Part shown: positions 10,931-23,869 of the stretch, one piece after another | Layout of the letters: every line of letters begins with the position of its first letter | Numbering within the stretch: the first letter of the stretch is position 1 | DNA from: Cornus controversa | Taxonomy: Eukaryota > Streptophyta > Magnoliopsida > Cornales > Cornaceae | Reading direction: 5' to 3' | DNA: 64,000 nt | Assembly (NCBI GenBank): GCA_026545225.1 | Contig: CM048846.1 | Coordinates: 34,111,501-34,175,500 of the forward strand | Position numbers and translations under genes: made by a program | The notes under the pieces: generated by a model | Told to the model about the DNA's origin: nothing | Seen by the model: only the letters and a program-made list of their open reading frames with translations | Databases searched by the model: none

Positions 10931-12666
10931 ATGGTACCAAACCCGTATGCTAAAACAGGCAGTTTGGAATGCTATAGGTGTGGCCAACCAGGCCATCGTT
11001 CGAATGAATGAGAAACTATTCGAGGTGGAGTGTGATGCTAGTGGAATTGGGATTCGAGCAGTTCTGTCACAAGAGAAGAGACTAGTGGCATTTTTCAGTG
11101 AGAAACTTAGTGATGCACACTGAAAGTGGAGTACCTATGACCAAGAATTTTATGCTATTGTCCGTGCTCTGAAGCACTGGGAGCACTATCTGATTCAGCG
11201 AGAATTTATTCTTTACACTAATCACCAAGCTTTGAGGTATCTAACCAGTCAGAGGAGTTTAAGTAATATGCATGCTCGGTGGGTGACCTATATGCTGAAG
11301 TTTCCTTATACGTTGAAACATAAATCTGGGATTCTAAATAAGGTGGCAGATGCATTAAGTTGATACGCGAGTTTACTGATCATTGTGCAGCGAGAGATTA
11401 TTGGGTTTGAGTTCTTGAAAGAGTTGTATTCTGATGATTAAGATTTTGCTGAGGTATGGAAAAAATGTGGTCGTAAACAGACAGAGGGAGAAATCCATTT
11501 GGTCGAAGGGTACCTGTTCCGTGGTAATCAGTTATGTAATCCTCGAAGCTCTTTGAGGGAGAAGCTGATTCAAGAGTTATATGGTGGAGGTTTAAGTGGT
11601 CACTTGGGGCGTGACAAGTCTATCAGTGGGATACCTGAGCGGTATTACTGGCTTCAGTTGAAACGTGACATGAGTAACCTTGTTCGCAAGTGTTATGTTT
11701 GTCAGACTTCTAAGGGGCAGGCTTAGAATACAGGTCTTTACATGCCTCTACCAGTATCGAATGCCATATGGGAGGATTTATCGATGGATTTTGTTTTGGG
11801 TCTTCCACGAACTTAGCGTAGAGTAGACTTTGTGTTTGTTATGGTTAACAGGTTCTCCAAGATGGGACATTTTATCCCTTGTCGGAAGACATCTGATGCG
11901 TCATATGTGGCTCAACTGTTCTTTCGTGAAGTGGTCCATTTACATAGAGTTCTTCCGTCTATAACCTCTGATAGAGATTCAAAATTTCTTAGCCATTTTT
12001 GCATTACGTTGTGGCGGCGAATGGATACTACTCTAAAGTTCAGTAGCACTGCGCATCCACAGACCGACTGGCAGACTAAGAATCTGAATCGAGCACTGGG
12101 GAATTTAATTCAGAGCATTTGTGGTGACAAGCCTAAACAGTGGGATTTAGTTCTGGCATAAGCTGAATTTGCGTATAACAATGCAGTTCACACTGCTACT
12201 GGTAAATCTCCTTTTGCTTTAGTGTATCGACAGCCTCCTAAGCATGCGTTAGACCTGGCACGTCTTCCCAAGGTCACTAGAACAAGTGTTGCTGCCGAGA
12301 ACCTGGCTGAGCAAGTTTGCGATGTTCAGGAAAAAGTAAAGGCACGGTTAGAGGAGAAGAATGCGAGGTATAAAGCTGCAGTAGATGTGAAGAGACGTGA
12401 GAAATTGTTCCCTGAGAGTGATCAGGTTATGGTATTTTTGCGTAAGGAAAGGTTCTTAGTTGGTTCCTATAACACGTTGAAGCCAAGGAAGTATGGGCCA
12501 TACAAGGTGATCAAGAATATCAATGACAACACCTATGCGATTGACTTGCCTGCTGATATGAACATATCTCGTACTTTCAGTGTAGCTGCCTTTATGAGTT
12601 TAGTGATGATGTTTCGCTTTATCCGGATTACAACTCGTGGTCAAGTTCTTCGTAGGTGAGAAAGAC
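10931..12666 (+). pseudogene. CRM-like G2 copy b: zinc knuckle fused to RNase H and integrase
   Basis: It opens with a gag zinc knuckle ([13 protein letters not shown], about 10966-11010) that is joined to the start of RNase H ([15 protein letters not shown]). Protease and most of RT are absent. RNase H ([17 protein letters not shown]) carries a TGA at 11121-11123. The integrase shows [22 protein letters not shown] and [14 protein letters not shown]. The catalytic Glu codon is AAG (12078-12080, TDWQTKNLN), and several stops break the frame. The C-terminal stretch ends [11 protein letters not shown]. The same knuckle-to-RNase H junction exists at 25000, which indicates a shared deletion ancestor. 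Confidence 0.9.
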
Positions 12667-13872
<1,206 letters not shown>

Positions 13873-14853
13873 AATGGCCAGTATATCAAACTGGTCATGG
13901 CTCAGACCGGTCGAATCCTCCTCCACCTCCTCATCTGAGGGCTCACTCTCTATAGTCTCGTCCTCCTCTGCCAATGCAAGGGAATCATCCATGTCCATGT
14001 CCTCACGCTCCTGCCCCTGGCACTGCTGGCGCACCAGAGGCCTACGGACCCGTACCCAGTGAGTGTGCTGCAAATGGGGAGGCGGTCCTATCTGGATGTC
14101 CGTCGTACTCAAAAGGATATTGGCCTCCCTAAGAAAGGCCGTGACCAAGTAGAGGAATGGCAGCTGCCAAGTAGCCACTCTCTTGTTCATCTTCTAGACT
14201 ATAGCATCCCACACCTTATAAATCTAACCCCAAATGAGTGATGGGATAGAAAACCACGTGCCAGTATGAGCTGCATATAAGTAGCGAAGAAGGTCACCCC
14301 GGTGCTCTGCCACACGTCTTAGCGGACATGCATTCTTGATAAGGATGGTATCTAAGAACCATAAGTCCGTCGGGCACATGGATTTGCTTGTGCAATTCTG
14401 ATTGGGGGTGGTAAACTCCCCATTGCACATATCCATGACCGTGGAGAATATGGTGGTGTCTGACGGGAGGGACTCCCTGAAGAGCGGACGACCATCCTGA
14501 TCGACCATATCCGGAGGCTGTAGGTGCGGGCAGCCTATGAGCTGGGCTATCCGACTCGCTGTGATGGTGATCGTAGTCCCTCCCACCACAGTCTACAGAG
14601 TACCGGGCATGGTGCATGAGTACGTCATATGCTCGTAGAAGACCTGCAACACCCTACTATATGCAATGTCAGATGGCAGCTGGAGCAGTCTGTCAAGCCG
14701 GCGTCGCCGCAGCTCTGCCACACCCCATGTTGTGTCCCGACGCCCCTCAAACTCCACAGGGTCAAAAATATGCTCGGGATGAAATCTCCGAGTGCGCCAA
14801 GCTCTACTCGGTATATCTCGAATCTGGATACCGGGATTCTTCACACGAGCCAT
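13873..14853 (-). pseudogene. Athila element 2 env-position ORF, truncated
   Basis: This is read on the - strand from ATG at 14853 (MARVKNPGIQIRDIPSRAW), through FDPVEFEGRRDTTWGVAEL and VLQVFYEHM. A frame change near 14600 leads to VGGTTITITASRIAQLIGC and TDLWFLDTILIKNACPL. The C-terminal part (14190-13873) is acidic ([14 protein letters not shown]). It is homologous to the ORF at 9421-9897 and lies in the same place, after pol. Its 3' end, the polypurine tract and the 3' LTR of the element are missing, because the element stops at 13873 inside this ORF. Small ORFs on the + strand here are shadows. Confidence 0.8.
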
Positions 14854-15560
14854 ATCCCGGGACTGTCTGCAATTATTCCAAAATGAAGTAAGTTAAAAAG
14901 AATGCTCCAAGTCATGGCATCAAGACATGCATTCCAAAACATGATCACGACGGCTTATCAAAGATCACTAGGAATCGTGAAAGCCATTCAAACCGCGGAC
15001 TTCATTCACGCGCAAGGCAAAATCTAAATCTATCAGGACCCACATAGATATACAACACGCACCCAATATCACAATGCACCCCAACCAAATAGTTCATTTA
15101 TTTGCATCCCACCCTATGGATTAGTGTGTACAACACATACCCAACATCACAATCAAATGTTGTAATGACACTAATCCATTTAAACACATGTTTCCTCTCC
15201 ATAGTTATGCCCATGCAATCAACTAAACCCAAGGAAGGTGAAAGAGAAGAGATAAAAAATATGGAACTACACTTACCCGAAGTGACGCAGTTGAACCGTG
15301 CGAGAAGGTGAATCCTGATGGTTGTGCCCTCGTGGATGATTGAGAAGGATGATGAATGGTGTGAGGGGTTTTGGGATGCTAGGCCGAGAGGGATAGAGGT
15401 GTGGGTCATGCGAATAGGAGTGAAATAAAGGTGAAGGGTCAGGCTTGAAATTTATAAGTTTAAGTATGTGTTGCGCTCGTGCCTTTTTCGATTGTGCGAA
15501 ATGTTAATTTCGCATAATTGAAATGATGATTGTAAAATTTTTTACGCCACTTTATTTGAT
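14854..15560 (-). mobile_element. Athila element 2 spacer between pol and env-position ORF
   Basis: No coding sequence is supported. The notable content is a hairpin-forming unit, TTTCGATTGTGCGAAA, at 15486-15501, followed by TTTCGCATAATTGAAAT. The same unit occurs in this element's own LTR at 22571-22695. The + strand element has an analogous palindrome cluster in the same position. Confidence 0.7.
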
Positions 15561-16760
15561 GCCTACTTGAATCTAATTTTTAGCACTTAGATACAAATTT
15601 GCTTTGGATTACAGGGACTTCATGGGTGCATGATAGCAACCATGGTCGTGCCACATTGTACGTCTATGGCTTGACATTAGAATTGGCTTACAAGTCAACA
15701 TATATGGGATCCGTCAAATTGACGACATCCACATACTCCATCCTTGTTTGGTCATCCACACATGGTTTTAACCGTTGTCTATTGACTTTGAAGAATGTGC
15801 CATCCTTAGGGTCTTTTAATTCCACCGCTCCATGAGGAGCAATAGGGAACAAACGGAGCCATGAGTTGTACAACCATACATTCTGTCCTGGAAAAAATGT
15901 TTTAATTCGAATATTGCGATCATGAAGGGCCTTAGATCTTTCCTTATAGATTTTAGCGTTCTCATACGCATCATGTTACAATTCTTCCAAGTCATTCACT
16001 TGAAGCCTTCGATTTGAGCTGGCTAATTCCATGTCAAAGTTGAACGCTTTAGTGGCCCACATAGTCTTGTGCTCTAATTTAATCGGAAGATGGCAAGCTT
16101 TTCCATATACCAACCGGTAAGGTGACATTCCAATGGAAGTTTTATACGTAGTTAGGTAGGCCCATAGTGCATCATTTAAGCGTAATGACCAATCTTTCGA
16201 TCAGGCCGAACTATTTTTTCAAGTATATTCTTTATTTCCGGATTGGATACTTCCACTTGTCCACTGGTTTGAGGATGATAGGGGGTGGCTACTTTATGTG
16301 TGACGGAGTATTTGGTGAGAAGGGTTCGGACGAACCGATTATAGAAATGTTTACCTCCATCACTGATGAGGGCTCGTGGCGTGCCAAATCGACTAAAGAT
16401 GTTAGCTTATATAAACTTGACCACTACTGCATGGTCATTGGATTTGGTAACCACAGCCTCTATCCATTTAGATACGTACTCCACCACCACAAATATGTAC
16501 TCATGACCAACGGATGGTGGAAAGGGTCCCATTAAATCGATGCCCCATACGTCAAATATCTCAACAATAAGAATGGGGCTAAGAGGCATCATGTCTTTGC
16601 GGGACATTGCGCCTAGGCACTGGCATCGCTCACAAGAGCGGCAGAATAAATATGCGTCCCGATGAAGTGTTGGCCAGAAAAACCCGCATTGTAAGATTTT
16701 TGCTGCGATTTTCTTTGCACTAAAATGCCCTCCACACGCAAGTGTACGATAGAATTTTAA
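15561..16760 (-). pseudogene. Athila element 2 integrase
   Basis: Read on the - strand, the zinc-binding part (FCRSCERCQCLGAMSRKDMM) is followed by the catalytic core. The three acidic residues can be seen: the first Asp in VWGIDLMGPFPPS, the second in [12 protein letters not shown] and the Glu in [16 protein letters not shown]. Stops interrupt the frame, including ones near 16405 and in the C-terminal part. The C-terminal reading towards 15600 (KTIFQD-like, [12 protein letters not shown]) is degraded. The domain that is deleted in element 1 is therefore retained here, but the gene is inactive. Confidence 0.88.
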
Positions 16761-16766
16761 AATGCT

Positions 16767-18836
16767 TTAGAATTCAATGTCGGGGTCATATTTTTGGATT
16801 AATTGGTTGGGACAATATTTGAAAAGTTGAGGATTGTCCCAATAATATGATCGAGATTGGGAGAAGAAACGATCCTTCTCTTGCTTGGTCCAAGAGGATG
16901 GAATTTTTTTGGTTGCCAAGAAATTGACAATGTCCGCATACCAAAGAATGCTCTCTTGAGAGACTACAAAAAGTTGTTCATCCAGAAAGGATTCACAAAC
17001 TGGGAGGGAATCATTGAGAGTCTCAATGACAATCCTAGAGAGGTGATCAACCACCACATTTTTTGTCCCCTTTTTGTCTCTAATCTCAAAATTAAACTCT
17101 TGCAACAAGAGTATCCATCGGATCAGTCAGGGTTTGGTGTCCTTCTTGGCCAAAAGATGTCGAAGGGCAGCATGATCAGAATTGACAATGACCTTTGACC
17201 CTAAGAGATAAGCTCAAAATTTGTCGAGGGTATTCACCACAGCAAGCAATTCATTTTCTGTTGTGGTATAATTTATTTGAGCTTCGGAAAGGGTTTTGCT
17301 TGCATAATAGATTGCATGAGACAATTTGTCTACACGTTACCCTAAAACTGCACCCATTGGATAATCAGATGCATCACACATCACCTCAAATGGGAGAGCC
17401 AAATTTGGAGTAATGAGTATTGGAGCTTATGTAAGCAACGTGCGTAGCTTCTCAAAAGCTTCAAGGTACGCTGCATCAAAGGTAAAGCAAGACTCTTTTT
17501 CAAGAAGGCGACACAGAGGTCGAGAGATCTTGCTAAAATCCTTGATGAAGCGACGGTAAAAACCTGCATGCCCAAGGAATGAACGAATTTCTCTCACCAT
17601 TGATGGTGGGGGAAGTTTGGAAATAAGTTCGACCTTGGCTTTATCAACCTATATTCCTCTTTTGGACACAATATGCGCTAGGATTATGCTTTCTTGAACC
17701 ATAAAATGGCTCTTTTTCCAACTGAGGATGAGATTTGTCTCTTGACATCATGTAAGAACATGGGACAGATTATGCAGACAAGATTCAAATGAAGGTCTAA
17801 AGACAGAAAAATCATCCATGAACACTTCCAAAAATTTTTCCACCATGTCAGAAAAGATAGACACCATACATCGTTAAAAAGTTGTAGGTGCAATGCATAA
17901 CCCAAAAGGCATGCGTCTATCGGCGAATGTACTGAATGGACATGTGAAAGTGGTTTTCTCTTGGTCTCTCGGGTCTATAGCCACTTGATTATAGCCGGAA
18001 TATCCATCTAGAAAACAATAGAAGCTTTGACCTGCTAGCCTCTCTAGGATTTGATCAATGAATGGGAGTGGAAAGTGATATTTCCTAGTTGCTAAGTTAA
18101 GTTTCCTATAATTTATGCACACTCTCCATCCTGTGGTGGTGCGCTAAGGAATTAACTCACGCTTATCATTTGGTTGCACAATGATGCCTGATTTTTTGGG
18201 TACCACTTGAGTGGGACTAACCCACTTGGTATCTGAGATGGGGTAAATGATTCCCGCATCTAGCAATTTCACAACCTCCTTCATTACAACATCTTTCATA
18301 TTTGGATTTAATCAACGTTGTGCCTCTCGTGAGGTCTTTGCATCTTCTTCCAAATGTATATGGTGCATACATATGGAAGGATCTATTCCCTTTAGATCAG
18401 CCACACTCCATCCTATGGCTTCCTTGTGCTCTTCTAGCACTTTGAGGAGTTCCCTCTCTTGTTCATTGGTGAGATTGGAAGCAATGATGACTAGGAGGGT
18501 TTTATTGCAGCCTAAGAAAGCATACTTGAGAGTAGCCAGTTGTGGCGGGGATACTAGAGAAGGAGTTTGGGAAGCATTTGACAAAGGGGGCAAAGGCTCT
18601 CTCGGTGCTCTCCATTTAGGTGAATTCACGATAGTTGTGGCATCAAGCAGTGAATTGACTTCACTTATAGATTGCTCAATGTCATAGTCATCATAGTTGA
18701 AGTGGCTTAAGCACACCTCGAGAGGATCCTTCGAAAGAATGGAGGGCAGTGCTTCTTGGACTAGATCTTCCAATACATCAATGCAAAAGCATTCACTTTC
18801 ATCATTGGATGGGTGGTGAGAAGCATTGAAGTTCAA
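16767..18836 (-). pseudogene. Athila element 2 linker, reverse transcriptase and RNase H
   Basis: From 18836 down, the pre-RT linker (DLKGIDPSICMHHIHL) is followed by RT (CINYRKLNLATRKYHFPLPF, FLDGYSGYNQ, RRMPFGLC). The catalytic motif FMDDFSVF lies near 17815-17800 with both Asp present. RNase H follows ([36 protein letters not shown]) and the tail reaches 16767 (VVVDHLSRI). Stops occur between 18122 and 18312, near 17875 and 17690, and repeatedly through RNase H. Unlike element 1 the RT catalytic pair is kept, so the lesions in the two copies are different. Confidence 0.9.
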
Positions 18837-19286
18837 TCAAACTTTCATATTCTCGAAAGAGATATCCATTACTCCAGTGCGGCAATTAATGCAAGCGTTC
18901 GCCATAGCTAGAAATGGATGACCTAGAATGATTGGAATATGTCTAGTAGGATTTTGGACAGGTTCTGTATCAAGGACTATGAAATCCACTGGAAAATAAA
19001 ACTTGTCCACTTGAATGATCACATCTTCAATGATGCCACGTGGTTGCTTCACCGATCGGTCAGCGAGTTGCACCACTATTGTGGTGGGCTTAAGTTCCCC
19101 AAAACCTAATTTCTTATACACTGAGAAGGGAAGCAAGTTGACACTAGCCCCAAAATTAAGAAGTGCCTTTTTAAATTCGTTGTTACCAATGGTGCACGAG
19201 ATAGTTGGTGCACCCGGATCTTTGAATTTAGGAGGGGCTTGGTGCTGAAAAATGGAACTCACTTGCTCGGTTAAAAGGACTTTCAT
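18837..19286 (-). pseudogene. Athila element 2 protease, catalytic Asp changed
   Basis: A 149-residue open stretch contains the whole protease: PPKFKDPGAPTISCTI, KALLNFGASVNLLPFSVY, PRGIIEDVIIQVDKFYF and ILGHPFLAMANACIN. The active-site motif reads NFGAS where element 1 and the family read DLGAS, so the catalytic Asp is replaced by Asn (a G-to-A change on the coding strand). It lies between gag (19926-19228 and upstream) and the pre-RT linker in the normal order. It is not expected to cleave the polyprotein. Confidence 0.9.
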
Positions 19287-21150
19287 AGGAACATTTGTTC
19301 CTCAATTTACATTTTTGAGTGCATAAGTCCATCAAGTATTTAGCATAGGAGGGAATTTGCCTGATAGCATCAAGGAGAGGGAGATTGATTTTCACTTGTT
19401 TAAAAATTTCCATCATGTACTGAATTTTTTCTCCTTGCTTCCCGAAATGAGAAGGTTCCTTCAATCTTTGAGGAAAAGGAACTGGAGGCTCAAATGATGT
19501 GTCACACTTTGGAGTAGGTGATGATACAACTTCAGTTGATTTTTCCTTTTGATTTTGAGAGATTTTGTCCACATTTGGATTTATGAGGGAATCTTTTGGA
19601 TTTTTAGGATGCTCAATGGTTTCCTTCTTTTCTTGCTCAACTTTGGAGTTTGTGACTCTACCACTCCTTAGGGTGGTGATTGATTGAACCTGCTCAGGAG
19701 GAGCATCATAAGATGAAGATGAAGGATCATCAATCACATGAACACCCTTTGGATTTGCCACCAGTTGACTTAGTAACTTTCCTTCCTCTCTTCTATTCAA
19801 GGCATTAGCTAGCTGCCCTATTTGAGCTTCTAGCCTAGCCATAGATTGAGCATTGGCTTCAAGCTTAGAAATTGATTGAGAATAGGACTGCAATAAGTGG
19901 GTGTTAGCCTCAAGATTGCTTAGCACTCTTTCTTCAAAGCCTTGGCTTCTCGAGGAGGTGGTGGTGGAATTTGGTAATTGGATTTTTGATGATACGGTTG
20001 AGGATTCGGCCTATATTGAGGCTGTTGAGATTGGGAATTGTAGGAATTTTGCCCTTGATAAGATGGACTTGGTTCTTGAGATTTCCAAGAGAATGCAAGA
20101 TGATTCTTGTAACCAGGATTGTATGTATTTGAGTATGGATCATTTATTGGTTTAGAGTACACGGCATTCGATTGCTCTTGAGCATAATTGGGGGATTGAC
20201 CAGCCATAGGACAATCTCGCACATAATGTGAAGTGCTATAGCAAAACAAACACCCATCCTGATTTGGAACAGGTTGGCTAAAAGTAGGCAACCCACTCTT
20301 CATGAGTTGGTCAATTTTTCAAGTAAGGGCCTCTACTTGCATGACAACCTCATCTGACCTTGATAATTCAAATACTCCTTTACCAGGTTAGATGTTTTTA
20401 CCCTTTCGAGAAGAGGAGCATTGAGATAAATTTTCACTTAGGCTTTCAAAAAGTTTCCATGCCTCATTTGGACTCTTAAGAAGGAATGTCCCTCCACAAA
20501 AGGAATCTACCATTTGTCTATGTTGATGACTCAACCCATCATAGGACACTAGCTGCCATTTTGGAATAGCATGGTGCGGACATAACCTTAAAAGTTCTTT
20601 CAATCTTTCCCATGTCTCATGAAATTGTTCTTGGTCAAGTTGAGTGAATCCAGTGATTGCTCACCGAATATCTGTCTTTCCCATTGGGAAGTATTTTTTT
20701 AGGAAAGCATGGTGCATTTCCCCCCATGAATGGATGGAATTGGGCTCTAAGGAGTTAAACTAGTACTTGGCTCTATATTTGAGAGAAAATGAAAACAAAC
20801 GAAGCCTCAAGTCATCTTCTGAGAAATTTTGCAACCGGAGGGTTGAACAAACTTCAAGGAAGTCATCTAGATGCTTGTATGGGTCTTCATTTGGAAGTCT
20901 ATGAAAATACCTAAGAAGGTTGATGCTGGAGGATTTTATTTCAAAATGATTCGCCGCAATATTTGGAAATTGAATGCATGATAGCGATGCATATGTAGTA
21001 GGAAGATAAAAATCCCTGAGAACTTCCCCTTGAGGAGGGTTATATGGTGGTAGACCAGGGGGTGTATATTGTTTGGGTCCATGTTTTCAATCCTAGGCAA
21101 AATAGGGTCCCTAGAGGTTCCTCTACGTTGTCTAAGTGTTCATTCAAGTT
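19228..21150 (-). pseudogene. Athila element 2 gag
   Basis: The gag core begins around 21000 (VLRDFYLPTTYA, then NEDPYKHLDDFLEVCS, FLKKYFPMGKT). A TAG interrupts AKYWFNSL at the same conserved Trp as in element 1, where it is TGA. A further stop lies near 20655. The 20603-20388 part (CPHHAIPKWQL, RQMVDSFCGGTFLL) ends at TAG. The nucleocapsid region (20303-19920) has an intact CX2CX4HX4C knuckle (CLFCYSTSHYVRDC), followed by a Gln/Pro/Tyr-rich stretch. The rest (19926-19228) is a coiled, Ser-rich linker with SITTLRSGR and a PLLDAIRQIPSYAKYLMDLC tail. Confidence 0.9.
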
Positions 21151-21453
21151 CAATATTACATGGAAGCAAAGGAAGTGACAATGACTGTCTACCTAGCATG
21201 CATCAATAGGAAAACACAATTTAAATAAAAATATATACAAGAACAAATCAAATCCAATCAAATGCACGACTTTTAGGCAATATACTCACAAAAAGTCCAA
21301 GCTTGAATCTCGAGCTACAGTGTGAGGTATACCTAAAATTAAGCAAATTAAAGATAAGAACAGAATATATGCAAAAAGGATATATAAAAAAAAAAATTTA
21401 AGAATAAGAATCAAATTAGACTTAATCTCTCAGTAGCGACAATTCCACCGTAT

Positions 21454-21471
21454 TCCCCGGCAACGGCGCCA
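21454..21471 (-). promoter_or_regulatory. Primer-binding site, perfect tRNA-Asp complement
   Basis: On the - strand the sequence is TGGCGCCGTTGCCGGGGA, an 18-base complement to the 3' end of plant tRNA-Asp. It sits six bases from the LTR end and fixes the orientation and the 5' end of Athila element 2. Confidence 0.95.
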
Positions 21472-21477
21472 AAATTT

Positions 21478-22881
21478 TGATGTGGCCAAATTTGTCTTTA
21501 TTTTTGTAGCTTACTATTGCCTATCAAAATATAATTTAAACCACTTGCAAGAGAATGAATATTTGTAGATATGGTTCTTTATAGAGGGTACCGATCCCAC
21601 AAGGAGTACATGGATGAATTGCACTATTGAGAGAGAACTTCGAATTTAATCCTAAAAACAAAATTTTTGATTTGAATTTAATACTACTTTATAAAATGTA
21701 AAAACATTAAAGTAAAACAATTTGTAAAGTTGAGAGAGAGAGAACTAAGGGTGGTTTCCACCTCTAGCCAATTGACATGTTCATTTATGTAGCAAATGGG
21801 ATTTTCTACAAGTATATGCAACACAATGTCATTACGCTTGTGACCTAGAATGACATATCAAAAGATACACGTGATTTCTAACTAAACATAGCCCATCTTT
21901 AACAAGTGTAGTCCTTCAACCTATCTACTTATCCTACTTTCTAAATTTACCTACGTATGCCTGGACTACCCTATCTTGGCATGGGCTATATAAGCAAGAA
22001 ACATCACATTCCATTAAAAACCATTACAAAGCCATCATTTACACTTTTTTGTGAAAGTTATAAATGTTGAGCATTCAAAATGAAGTATTTCTACTCTAAG
22101 ACAAGATGAAGAAACAAAATCAAATGAATATATTGAAGAAGTTCACAAGTATTATACAAAACACTAGGCTAAGTAATCAACATATACATATAGATCCCAA
22201 AATAGCTACAAAATGAACAAGTTACATGGCTAGAGGTTTCAACCACACCCTAGATGGAAAGTTAGTTGATCTTAGGAGACTTGCAATCCTCCATGGCCAG
22301 AGATATGAAGCTCCAAAGGTCTGGTTCAGTTCTTTTTCTCTCCTCCCCAATGAGTCTCCTCTTTTCTTCCCAAAAACATGCATATATGTCCATCCACTAG
22401 TGTCCTTGGGTCCCACCTTGCCTATATATCTATATAATCCACCTAATATATATATGCTCCCCTCACATGTCTCTTTGAAGTTAGAAAATCCTCAAAAAGG
22501 ATGTGCAAAGGTCATTCTTGAAAGCAAGTGGCAAGACAAGTGGACAAGTTGGCAAGTGGGCAACTTGCAGTCTACAGAATCTCAATTGTGCGAAATTGAG
22601 ATTTCACACAATCAAGATTTCGATCATGCAAAATTGAGGTTTCTCACAATCGAGATTTTGATTGTGCGAAATCATCATCTCGATTGTGCGAAATGCCTTC
22701 ATGAATTTTTCTTGACTTCTTCACTTCCTCAGCACTTGATCGGAAACATCGCCCTTTTTTGGGACAAAACCTAATATTCAAAAAAACACAAAAATAGCAT
22801 AAAAATACCAAGGTAAACATAAATACGGAATCAACATATGCAATTAAGAAGGCTTAAATGTGCAATATTTAACGCTTATCA
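21478..22881 (-). mobile_element. LTR family II, 5' LTR of Athila element 2 (1404 bp)
   Basis: On the - strand it runs from TGATAAGCGTTAAATATTGC (22881) to GGCCACATCA (21478), followed by AAATTT and the primer site. Beyond 22881 G2 integrase sequence continues with GTATC, the likely target sequence. The matching duplicate on the other side is lost because the 3' end of the element is missing. A palindrome-rich block at 22571-22695 differs from that of the other copy at 1886-3469. Confidence 0.9.
22571..22695. repeat. CGATTGTGCGAAAT repeat cluster in LTR-II
   Basis: Units such as ATTGTGCGAAAT, TTTCACACAATC, TCTCACAATCGAG and CTCGATTGTGCGAAAT alternate in both orientations, about five or six times. 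They can form small hairpins. The same unit is present in the internal spacer of the same element at 15486-15525. Confidence 0.8.
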
Positions 22882-23325
22882 GTATCGACAACCTCCTAAG
22901 CATGCGTTAGACCTGACACGTCTTCCCAAGGTCACTGGAACAAGTGTTGCTACCGAGAACCTGGCTGAGCAAGTTCGCGAGGTTTAGGCTGAAGTAAATG
23001 CTCGGTTAGAGGAGAAGAATGCAAAGTATAAAGCTGCAGCAGATGTGAAGAGACGTGAGAAATTGTTCACTGAGGGTGATCAGGTTATGGTGTTTCTGCG
23101 TAAGGAAAGGTTCTTAGTTGGTTCCTATAACAAGTTGAAGCTAAGGAAGTATGGGCCGTACAAGGTGATCAAGAAGATCAATGACAACGCCTATGTGATT
23201 GACTTGCCTGCTGATATGAACATATCTTGTACTTTTAATATAGCTGACCTTTATGAGTTTAGTTATGATGTTCCGCTTTATCCGAATTACAACTCGAGGA
23301 CGAGTTCTTCGCAGGTGGGAAAGAC
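22882..23325 (+). pseudogene. CRM-like G2 integrase C-terminus up to the LTR
   Basis: It continues G2 integrase from [11 protein letters not shown] through [38 protein letters not shown] and [16 protein letters not shown]. The reading then passes into the LTR ([17 protein letters not shown]), as in CRM elements, whose last integrase codons can overlap the 3' LTR. A TAG lies near 22987. The left end is cut by Athila element 2. The purine-rich stretch CAGGTGGGAAAGAC at 23312-23325 is the probable polypurine tract. Confidence 0.88.
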
Positions 23326-23835
23326 TGATGTAGGACAATTGGCTTTGGAGTTTGAAGAAGAGATTGACCGAAAATTGGCAAAATGCGCTGGTCCGAAGAA
23401 ACTGGCATAACCTTTCGCTCGGTTGTTAGAATAACTATTATAATATGTTTTTGGAAAGGGGATTGAGAGCTCTATACAACACAACCGGGATGTAACTTGG
23501 TTAAGATCGCTTTCATCCTCAAATTCGCACTCTAAGGCGGTCTGGCGGGAGGTTCAAGTTTTAGTGTTTTCTTTCCTTTCTTCGTTTCCTTTAGAAATAG
23601 ATTTTCTTTTCCTGTTAGGATTAGAATTTCTACAAGTTTCCTTTATTTTTAGGTTTCCTAGTACTATTAGGATTATGATTTCTCTATTATAAATATATGC
23701 ACTGCCATAGAGCAGAGAGGAATCAATTTATCAATAAAGTTTTACTTTGGTTTACAATTAATTGTGCTGGTGGATTCCAGTTTCTATGTTCTTAGGGTTT
23801 ACGCTGGTAACCCTTTATACTTCCATTCTGCGTCA
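23326..23835 (+). mobile_element. Complete G2 LTR (510 bp) with coding sequence on both sides
   Basis: It runs from TGATGTAGGACAATTGG to CCATTCTGCGTCA. A TATAAATA box lies at 23688-23695 and an AATAAA signal at 23733-23738. Upstream are the end of a G2 integrase and a polypurine tract; downstream are a PBS and gag. One LTR therefore serves as the 3' LTR of one copy and the 5' LTR of the next, which is the arrangement expected after unequal recombination between elements. Confidence 0.88.
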
Positions 23836-23837
23836 AG

Positions 23838-23849
23838 TGGTATCAGAGC
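23838..23849 (+). promoter_or_regulatory. Primer-binding site, tRNA-Met type (G2)
   Basis: TGGTATCAGAGC, complementary to the 3' end of initiator tRNA-Met, begins two bases after the LTR end. Confidence 0.93.
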
Positions 23850-23869
23850 ATAAGAATTTGCCTTGTACG

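Noticed and set aside
14616..15311. Plus-strand ORFs in the 14.6-15.3 kb region
   Set aside because: Shadows of the minus-strand Athila ORF and spacer.
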